A DNA stretch of 64,000 nt from Paulownia fortunei (taxonomy: Eukaryota; Streptophyta; Magnoliopsida; Lamiales; Paulowniaceae), in the NCBI GenBank assembly GCA_019321725.1, contig CM033116.1, positions 13,893,420-13,957,419 on the forward strand, read 5' to 3'. Positions 55,660 to 64,000 of the stretch are shown in pieces. How positions within the stretch are numbered: the stretch's first letter is position 1; every line of letters begins with the position of its first letter. A program made the position numbers and the translations under genes. The notes below the pieces were generated by a model. That model was not told the origin of the DNA. It was given only the letters and a program-made list of their open reading frames with translations, and did no database searches.

Positions 55660-57232
55660 GGTGGTATTTTGCTAATTGCAAACCACAAGTGTATAATGTC
55701 AGGTTTTAATACAACGGTGAATTGAGTATCTTATCCACAAGGATTGAAACTAAGAATTACATCAAGTACTGTAGTTCAAATAGTCCCAAATTTATTTTGA
55801 AAATTGAATGATGATTGGTAGACAAAGTATAGTAAGATAGAGAATGTAAAGGCAAAAGTGGGGTTCTTAGAAGTAATACAACAAATACCTTATAAGCAAG
55901 AAATTCTAGAGGAATGACTCACCTTATTATTACTTATTTTCTTCCTTCCAAAACATACCAATATAAGTTAACAACACATGGAAGTTAATAATTCCTAAGC
56001 TCATCAATTCCCTCCCTCGAGTGCTGAATTTACTATGAGTTCCAACATGAATTTCAATATCTCTATACAAATTTAAGAATAAAACTCTACAAAAGTTTAA
56101 GGAATTCTTCTTCAAAACTTCAAAGATTTCATAAGCTTCTCAACTCTATGATTCCTAGATTTGTGTTATCCTTATGATCATGTATAATCTTTCCTCTCTC
56201 GAGTATCAAAACTCATATATCAAACAATTCTAATTAATGGCTAAATAATCAAGATGTAATACTAAACAAGATAACACAAACAAGATGAATAACTTGAACT
56301 AACAATGATTGGAACTTAAAACATAGGATCAAATAAAGTTACATCATCCTCAAGAAAGAAGAGTTTAGTTCATCATGGATGAATACAACTTCTAGAAATA
56401 CATAAGAAAGAGCATGGGAATTATTCACCAATTTGTGAAGTGAGAGGAATGGTTGAAGCTCTCCTTATCTACAAGAATGGCTTCCTTTGTTGATGTTAAT
56501 CTTCTCTCCAACTTTTCAAGATGATTGCTCCATTTTCTTCTCTCAAGAGCCTTCCCAAAAACCCCTAAAAATGCCTTATTTCTTCTTAGTTGTTCTCCTC
56601 TCTTTTATCTCCACCAAAACTCTCTTTTTTATGCAAGTTGTAGCTAACCCATTTATTATCTATCTTGTCTCCTATTTTAGCAATCATTTTTCCTCTCTTT
56701 AGCCTCATTTTTCTTTATTTATAACACACTTTCTAGCTCATAAAATCTCATTTAAGTGTCTCCCATCATATCTCCTTTATTTCCTTAAAATCAAGTAAAA
56801 AGAAAAAGTAGACCATGCACAGAAAATGTGACCATGCTGAGGCATGCTCAGACCATGTTAGGGCATGCTTACACCATGTTGGGGCATGGTTTTTATGCTG
56901 GGGCATGGTTTTTACGCTGGAGCATGCTCTCAGCATGCTAGCAATTGGACTAGCATGTCGTAGCATGCTCAAACCATGTCGTGGTTTATACCTTTGTGCT
57001 TGTTTTTCTTTATTTTTAGGTTATGCTACGGCATAGTATGACTTTTCCATGGCATGCTTTCATCTTTTTCATATTTTAGCTTGTTTTGTCTCATTTTCTT
57101 TCTTGACTTGCATTTTGGAGAGTTGTTCTGTAATTCATCAAAACACGCATAAAACCTAGATAGATTACTTAAGATCAATCAAATAATTAGTCTAGAAGTA
57201 CTTAATTAGTTTCTATAAAACTAATTTATCAA
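55660..57232 (-). mobile_element. 3' LTR of a Tat/Athila-type element
   Basis: On the minus strand the LTR would start TGATAAATTAGTTTTATAG near 57232. This is directly after TTGAGGATAAGCAAATCTTC and AAGTTTTGGGGTATT, the purine-rich leader that precedes 3' LTRs in this branch. The far end carries the AATACAACGGTGAATTGAG motif near 55715 and matches 39640-40690. Length is about 1.57 kb. The central part, 56815-57050, is made of short GCATGC/CCATG repeats. The exact outer end is not certain. Confidence 0.6.
56815..57050. repeat. Short palindromic repeats in the LTR
   Basis: Units of roughly 15-25 bp such as GGCATGCTCAGACCATGTTA, GGGCATGGTTTTTATGCTG and GGAGCATGCTC recur about ten times. The hexamers GCATGC and CCATGG-like sequence give many small palindromes. 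The equivalent place in the other LTR copy (40868-40970) has GGCACCTAGGCGCC-type repeats instead. Confidence 0.8.
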
Positions 57233-58689
57233 ATACCCCAAAACTTGAAGATTTGCTTATCCTCAAGCATTAAACATGAATTCTCATTAACAACCCCTTT
57301 ATGAATTAGGTTACCAAAGTTAAGAAAGATTTTTCTAAGATCTCATCTCAAATACCAACTTTACATGTTAACATGAATATTAATTTCACTTAAATTCATG
57401 GTCTTGTGTGTGTGAGTGAGAAAGTAGTAGTTTATCAACTTGCATTTATCATCCGAATAGGTTTATAAAGCCAACTACTCCTATTTGATCCACTATTGAA
57501 ATGCTTACCAAACTTTATAGGCTTGTTTTTCACAGTGTTCTCCACTAATGTAGGTAGATCATAGCATCAAGGATCAAAAGGACTTCCAAAGCTTGTATTT
57601 TGAGGCTCGGGTAACGGTGGGAAAATATAAAACATTGTAGCTAAAAATTACTCATTTTACACAATCATACTAGAACCTTTCTGAATGAGCACCAACTTCC
57701 TCATCAATCTCTTCATTTTTCTTTATTGAACATCCCTCCCATTTTTCTTCTTTTTGATCTTGGATTACCCCCAAATTTATTTATTTTGTTGTATGCAATG
57801 GGGGTCTATTTATTTTAGGGAGTTCAAATCATAAACTTCAATTCATAATCTCTTCAATTTAATCATTTTTCAATCTTTTCTTCTCTTTATTTTCATTTTT
57901 TGTTTTTTGAATACTACAATTCATTCAAGAATGATTGTGTAAATGAGAAGAAAAAAGGTAAAAAATTAGAATTTTTCATAAAACTCGATAATATATATGG
58001 AGTATCCAAAGAATTATTTCAATACGCTCAAGAGAGGATACTAGAAAATAATTCAAATATAGGTTGGCTTCAAAGGCTCAAACGGTCTAAAAATAGCCTA
58101 AATCATCTCCCTAATACTATATTACCTAAGATTTCACCTCGACTAGTGATTCATCAAGTTCTAGAGATTGGTGGGATCATTTAGAAAATAATTAAATTAT
58201 ATAAACTATCTTTAAACAATTAAATGTAACTCAACAAGCTACTTAGTGTATCAAGATTCACAAGACCTAAAGTAAACAAACGTATATATTCTAATGTTTA
58301 CTTTTTTCAAATATGCACATAGTTCATCATTAAACTTGACAATCAATAAACTAAACAAGTCAATGAATTAAACTCAACAAGCTATAAAGAAGCATTAAAC
58401 TTTTCAAGCAACATGCAATTATCCTAAACTCCTAAACTCTCCACCAAACTTAATATAAAGCATTGTCTTCAATGTTTAAAGAAAGAAAACACATAAGAAG
58501 AAATAGAAAACTCCTCTTTCAAATAGATGATGTCCTTGGAGTCCATGGGAGATCTACACATATTACCAAGGAAATATCCATCTAAATCTAGAAATAGAAC
58601 ATTCTTTCAAAACTAATTAAGAAATTATTCAAAAACAGAGAAAACAAAGGGCTTGGGTTGCCTTCTATGAATCGCTTGGTTTATAGTTG
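57233..58689 (-). mobile_element. Spacer between pol and 3' LTR of Tat/Athila-type element
   Basis: Non-coding. Near 58640-58695 the minus strand has AACCAAGCGATTC followed by AGAAGGCAACCCAAGCCC, a variant of the AAGCG...GGGAGGCAACCCA motif that follows pol in this branch. Near 58440-58480 it has GAAGACAATGCTTTATATT followed by AAGTTTGGTGGAGAG, again typical. The part 57510-58175 is shared with 12860-13560. The open frame at 57900-58184 is considered accidental. Confidence 0.6.
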
Positions 58690-59365
58690 TCAGCCTGACT
58701 ATCTACTTTACTCATCTCGAATCTAAAAATAAGTGTTTATCATACCACGTCTTTGTGTGCTCTAAGAGTGTGGATGATCCTTCCGGATATGTAAGACGAG
58801 GATGATCTGGAGTAGCATCAAGGGCCTTTTGGACATCGACATGTATATCCCCTATTACCGCGTATGGTTTTCCGAACATGGTAAAGATGTACCTATCTTT
58901 TTCCATATTAAAAATGAAAAATTCTGTAGAGCACAAGAATTGGTCACCATTCCCAAGTATATCTGGAGTCACCCTAGTAGGCGTTGCTTCATCTAATGCA
59001 TCCTTCCTGAAATTAAACAATGAAATTGAATTAGTGCTTGCATCTAGATCACATAATGCTATTTCACAAGTAGAGTCTCCAATTGAATAATGGATAATAA
59101 AACTCCCTGAATTGGTAAGCACTTGAGGTGGCTTATCTTGCAAGATGGTATTGCACTTTTAATAGTTTTGTAATCCTCCATTTGTTGTTGCTGTGAGAGG
59201 ATGTTATCCTTATCTATCATAGAGTTTGTCACAACTTTGCTCTTCTTGAGAAGTTGAATTGCTTTGCAATGCTCCCTTGGATTGATTTCCGTATCATTTG
59301 AAAAGTTTTCTTTATATGTTTGAGGATTAATTTCAGTAGCAAGCTTTCCAGTTTGAGTTTTCATA
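58690..59365 (-). pseudogene. Tat/Athila-type gag end and aspartic protease, fused to an integrase scrap
   Basis: On the minus strand the gag-protease linker reads TGKLATEINPQTYKENFSND and EINPREHCKAIQL. After a frameshift it continues LTNSGSFIIHYSIGD, then IALCDLDASTNSIS (usual form ALCDLGAS, with the catalytic Asp kept), then STEFFIFNMEKDRYIFTMFG and DIHVDVQKA. Directly after this it continues HTKTWYDKHLFLDSR and stops. That phrase resembles the K-x-W-H-D-K-H motif near the end of integrase, so RT, RNase H and most of integrase seem deleted. The upstream gag is cut at 59366 by Mutator-like copy B. Confidence 0.7.
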
Positions 59366-61065
59366 CACATTATAAAAATTATTATTAACAAATATCTTAC
59401 CATAACTTCTAAATCTAATATGTGTAAAGGTTGGTACCCCTCTTGTATAGGAAAATAGGGTGATAATATCAAACAACATGTAATCCGATCGTACCAATCC
59501 ATATATCGAGGCTTAATACTATCGGACCCAATAATAGGAGAGTTGACAACAATAAATTGATATCTATCTGCCTACTCCGAAACATACTCTCAGTGATATC
59601 GAGCCCAATCCTCTCCACTGTATCCTCTACAGTCTACATCGTGTAAAGTCTCCACATGCAGTGGTATATTCGGTGAAATGTACTATCGCATGACCCACTC
59701 TGGGTGATAAAACTCCACAATCACGTAGTCGATCAATAGACACCGAGATCTCCATAGTGGTGTGTTACATCTTGGACCCAACACCATAATATCCGGTGAA
59801 CTCAAGTCATATGGCTCCCAAATAAACTGCAATTACAAAATACATCAATTTGAATATTCTGTACATATATGAAAAGAAAATTAAAATTTAAACAAAATAA
59901 TAAATTTTTCTCACCTCTCAATGAGTCATCCTGTCTTTTATATCTCTAGTAATCTTGACATAATTACTCACCATATGCGTGAAGCTATAATATTGCATCC
60001 ACCTATATATATATATTAAAATAATTAATAAATAATAATCACAAAATATTAGTCGAACTTAATATTAATGTTATTGAATAATACCTTTCACTGTACGGAG
60101 GAAGTGGAAGCTCATGATCATTAGCGCCAATAAGTGGGCCCATATTAACTCGCGAACATAATTATCTTGGCACTAATGTTGTATTGCAAGACCATACCCA
60201 TATCTACAATGTATATTAAAAATAATGTACATGATAAATATAATGGTATGACATAAGAAAGTTACGACAATTATATGAGAGTGTTATATACAGTTTACTT
60301 GTAAAAGTACCATCGCGCCACCAATAACATTCTTATTTTATTGGATGCAGTGCACAACTCATGATACATGAAAGCCAATACTGCACTGCCCCAACTAAAA
60401 TAACCAACATCCTTAATTTGCTCCATATTCCGTAGATAAAGCCACGACACTCCATTGCCTAATGAATCAAGACACATAATATTTTCTAGTAGAATCAATA
60501 CACATCTGTGTGCATATCGCTCCAAGTCATCATGGGGAGTGTCATCTGTCACTGGATTAACCTAAAGATAACCCCTCAAGGTACTCAAAAATATACGATC
60601 ACCTCTAAACTGGTGTGAAGTGGGTTGGAATCCCTAGTAATGGTGGTAATAATCCTATCACTACTTGGTAGATCTCCTCGAATCACGTCCAGTGACGGGC
60701 TGATCATCTACTAGTAAGCCCCAAATAACTACGACATCCTGCAGTGTGATTGTCACCTCACCCACGCGAAAATGAAATGTATAGGTCTCAGGTCGCCATC
60801 TCTAGAGGAGCATTGTGATCAAATGAAAATCCATATCAAATTGTCAATTTTTGTAGACGTCATAAAATCTCATATCATATAAAAGATAAACTACACGAGG
60901 ATGCAATACACCCTCTCCACCATCGAGTCTCCAAAATGGTGCGGCTATGTGCCTAACTGTAAGTGTCCTATCTTCCACACCAGCAAATATATTCTCTTAA
61001 CGGTGAATAGCTTGTCAGGATAAAACAATCATATTCTGTGGACCATATGCAGAAACAATATCCAT
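59366..61065 (-). pseudogene. Plant mobile domain gene of Mutator-like element, copy B (3' exon missing)
   Basis: It matches 18233-19937 of copy A along its length. The start is ATG at 61065. The core near 60690-60770 reads LQDVVVIWGLLVDDQPVTGR without the stops seen in copy A. The open stretch 60295-60552 has YAHRCVLILLENIM and GYFSWGSAVLAFMYHEL. Homology to copy A ends at 59366, inside the probable last intron. The C-terminal exon (17451-18185 in copy A) is therefore absent and Tat/Athila-type protease sequence lies there instead. Other stops are present. Confidence 0.72.
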
Positions 61066-61422
61066 CCTATAACCAAATGAACAACAATACCGATTAATAA
61101 TAATTTTAATAATAGTGAAAAATATAACTTAAGGCAATTTAATATGAATTTTAACATATAACATGAAATTTAACTATATTATTAACAACAATGAAAAAAT
61201 AAGTTTTAACATATTACATTTCAAACCGATCATAATAATCTCAAATTAGAACAAATAATTTTACATTTCATGAATTTTACTCTCATACAATCTAAAATCA
61301 TAGGAATCTATTAATGTTAACTTGCAAGATTACATACAATTTTAGTACAATAGTGTTTCATAGAAACAAAGAGTACTATTCCTTCACAAAGGTAAATATT
61401 AATCCTACTGTAGTAACATCAT

Positions 61423-64000
61423 CTATGTCGGGAAGATGAAGATGTTCCACGTTCTGTCACATTGATCCTTCGCCTTGCCCGGGCTTGTTGTCTAGCACGT
61501 GCTTGAGGACAATCTATATTGTTAGGAATTTGAGTAGTAGTATTCTATCTATGATGATTCTAAATCCGCAATGATGGATTATCCCACAACTCGAAAGTGG
61601 GAGCATCCCAATAAACTTTATCTAGCAATGGCTCAAAGTTCTCTTTGTAAATATCTACATAAGAACGAGTGCTATAATACGATTTCATGAATGTTGCTGG
61701 ATTAACTCCAAAATGCTGCCAAGTATGCATAGCATGCGAGCAAGGAATTCCAAACTGACTCCAATTACCGCATGAACACTCCATTGACCTTAGTTTGACG
61801 GTGTGTGTAAAACTCCTGGATGATCATGGTCGACGTGTTATGATAGATATAGATTGATTTGTGTTATCAAACACGTGTACCATATGCTCTATGGATTGGT
61901 TCTGCCAACTCTCATACTTTTGTAATATATTATCAGACCATGTTTGGTTGTTCTCCATCATTCGACGACCCTTCGATAGTCGATCGAGAAAATGTTTAAC
62001 AATACGATGTGAGGTAATTTGTACAATAGCAGTTACTGGGAGCTGTTGCACACCTTTCAGCATTCCATTAATGTATTCTGACATATTTGTTGTCATTATG
62101 CCGCATCGCCATTCTCCATCGTGAGCTAGAGTCCATTGATATTTATCTATATTCTCCAAGTATGCATACACAACCTTATTAAGAGTTTTGATTTGTTCTA
62201 TTACCTTATCAATTGTCTGATTGCCAATTGTGAACCAACTGTATAATACAAATCCCTTAATACAATACTCTTGAACCACTTATTGAAGTTAGAGGACACA
62301 TGGTTTAAACAAAAATGATGCACTCCACGAGGTAGCGTCAAATCAGGTATGTATTGAACAACTCCAAGTATGCCACTATGTCACTCAGAAATAAGACATA
62401 CACCTTCAACCCTCGGACAATATGCATAGACAACATATGAAGAAACCATCTCCAAGATGTAAATGTTTCTTCATCAACAACTGCAAAAGCCAGAGACAAA
62501 ACTTATTGATTTGCATCCATCCCCATAGCAATCAACATCTACTGTCTGTACTTTTTGTAAAGATGTATTCCATCCACACTTATTTCTTTGCGATAATTTT
62601 AGAACCCGTCGATACATGGCTTGAATGCTCAAAAAACATATTTTGTTATTTTCTTTTCTAGGAACTCGGTGTCAATATGATGCCACTCCATAATTATGCC
62701 TGGATTCTATTTTGCAGAGCTCCCGAATACTTAGGTAATTTTCTAACTGAGCTCTCCTAAGTGCCATAAACATTTGTCTTGTGTGTTTCAAACTGTGCCA
62801 GGTCTTATGATATGAAATTTCATATTGATACTTATCTTTCACATTTTGTTGGACATATTTAATCTCATAGGTTGGGTGACACTGAACTATTCTTGTAAGC
62901 AACCTAACAATCATGTTTTTGCATAAGATGCAATGATCTACAAACACTGAATTCATAAGGCAAGTATGGGAACCTCCCCACTTGGTGATTTTCCATAAAA
63001 CGAGCTTTGCTTTCAATGATGCTTGAAGCCCCAAGTACACCACGTGGTCGATGTACTATGTCTACATTCCACATTTCATAATTTTGGTGTACTCTCAATG
63101 ACCCGATACTCACATCTCACAACTCGTACGGAGTCATCTTTAACTTAAGCTTGTAGATTTTTCTTATCTTTGAATACCATACCCTTTTCAAGTTCTCCTA
63201 TACTAGAGTCGTAAAACTTTTTCCTATTGGAATATCAATAGAATCCATAAGTATTTATAGGTAAGATATGGTGAAGAATGAGATGGTCGAATTAAAGCTA
63301 TATTCATTTGTTGTTGAGGAAATTGAGGTATAAACTGACAGTTGATGCTAGGACGAGGTGCCCTCATCACGTTGCTCATACATCTCCTACAAGTCATCAT
63401 CATCATCATCATCATTACTTTCATTGGGTTCAAAATCAACAGGTTCTTCAGCACCAAAACTATCGACAAGTGGCTTAGGCAATTTATCAGTATATGTATT
63501 ATATCGCTCTGTATTTGTACCTTCAAAATGCTCTTGATCGGAGCTTGAAGCACCTACATTAAGGCCATTGATGCTAACACTTGCCATCCCTTGTGTGACT
63601 GTAGGCATATCAAACATACTATTATCTCTTAAAAATGATGCTTACTGATAATACTCATTGCTTGTTGGTATCTTAGGCATAATATTATGAACCCTTTGTT
63701 CTGCCTCAACATAAATATCTACAATTAGATTTTCCTTTCCCGGATCCAAGAAAACTCCAAACCTTCATCATCGGTTATTAATATTAGTTATGACATATTG
63801 TTGCAACAGTACTAATGAAATAATTTCAATAAGAATTGTTTATCATCAATGCCCATTATCTGATACACTTTCAATAGTAATTCGGAAAACTTTATCCTAC
63901 AAGACATTCTCCTAGCTTCAATTGCAGGACGATCATATGTCACTGAATCAGCATTTTATACAATTTGACCACTAAAGTGGACTAGAACATCGATATTGTA
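61423..64000 (-). pseudogene. Mutator-like transposase, copy B (5' end beyond the window)
   Basis: The same family as copy A. The window ends about 10 bp short of the base matching the start codon of copy A. An Asp run is encoded near 63390-63415 (SNDDDDDDD). The N domain lies near 63100-63190. The catalytic region is more complete than in copy A: after the first Asp motif it keeps MLIAMGMDANQ, stop, VLSLAFAVVDEETFTSWRWF (about 62430-62560). The second acidic motif reads VCLISE, stop, HSGIL (stop at 62381-62383). TTNMSEYINGMLKG follows near 62080 and the SWIM finger near 61740-61785 reads ECSCGNWSQFGIPCSHA with all ligands. The tail is Arg-rich (RARRRINVTERG). Stops and the changed catalytic site make it inactive. 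Confidence 0.85.

Overview
This window is AT-rich nuclear DNA of a flowering plant, most likely a eudicot. The plant origin rests on remains of a plasma-membrane P-type H+-ATPase with plant intron positions, Mutator-like transposons carrying a plant mobile domain (PMD), Ty3/gypsy chromoviruses (Tekay/Del-like and CRM-like), Tat/Athila-type gypsy relics, Ty1/copia relics primed by initiator tRNA-Met, and a 100-N scaffold gap at 35321-35420. I found no gene that looks intact. Nearly every reading frame that can be recognised is a broken transposon protein or a decayed host gene.

Layout. 1-6450 is mostly non-coding. It holds a 1.03-kb non-autonomous Mutator-like element with a perfect 9-bp target duplication (2952-4003) and a few orphan exon-like segments. 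6450-12467 holds two tandem minus-strand H+-ATPase pseudogenes, one of which carries an internal duplication of exons 4-6. 12860-13560 is a relic of a Tat/Athila-type element. 15542-16736 is a decayed unidentified minus-strand gene. 17451-22781 is a Mutator-like element (copy A) with transposase and PMD genes on the same strand. About 22900-27607 holds the 5' half of a Tekay-like element with a copia gag piece inside its LTR. 27690-29230 is a minus-strand copia integrase/RT/RNase H relic. 29738-31947 is a solo LTR with a 5-bp target duplication, and an inverted relative at 37278-39449 still touches its RNase H end. Between them lie AT-rich sequence and the gap.

39640-40990 is a Tat/Athila-type LTR. 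41040-43990 is the 3' half of a Tekay-like element (integrase, chromodomain-type tail, polypurine tract, LTR). 43992-45085 is a third copia LTR piece, and 45230-46735 is a duplicated non-coding block. 46791-54352 appears to be a CRM-like element (LTR, tRNA-Met primer site, gag-pro-RT start, RNase H end, integrase) interrupted by a rearranged Tekay-like segment in which integrase sequence precedes gag. 54375-59365 holds a copia RT scrap and a Tat/Athila-type element on the minus strand. 59366-64000 is Mutator-like copy B, cut off by the window edge.

Nothing here works as a pathway. The interest lies in the nesting, the repeated capture and duplication of the H+-ATPase, the paired transposase-PMD units, the small Mutator-like element with a clean target duplication, and the CRM-like polyprotein that reads through the polypurine tract into the LTR. 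I did not find a convincing new biological system. Family names come from motif recognition by eye and have not been confirmed by database search.
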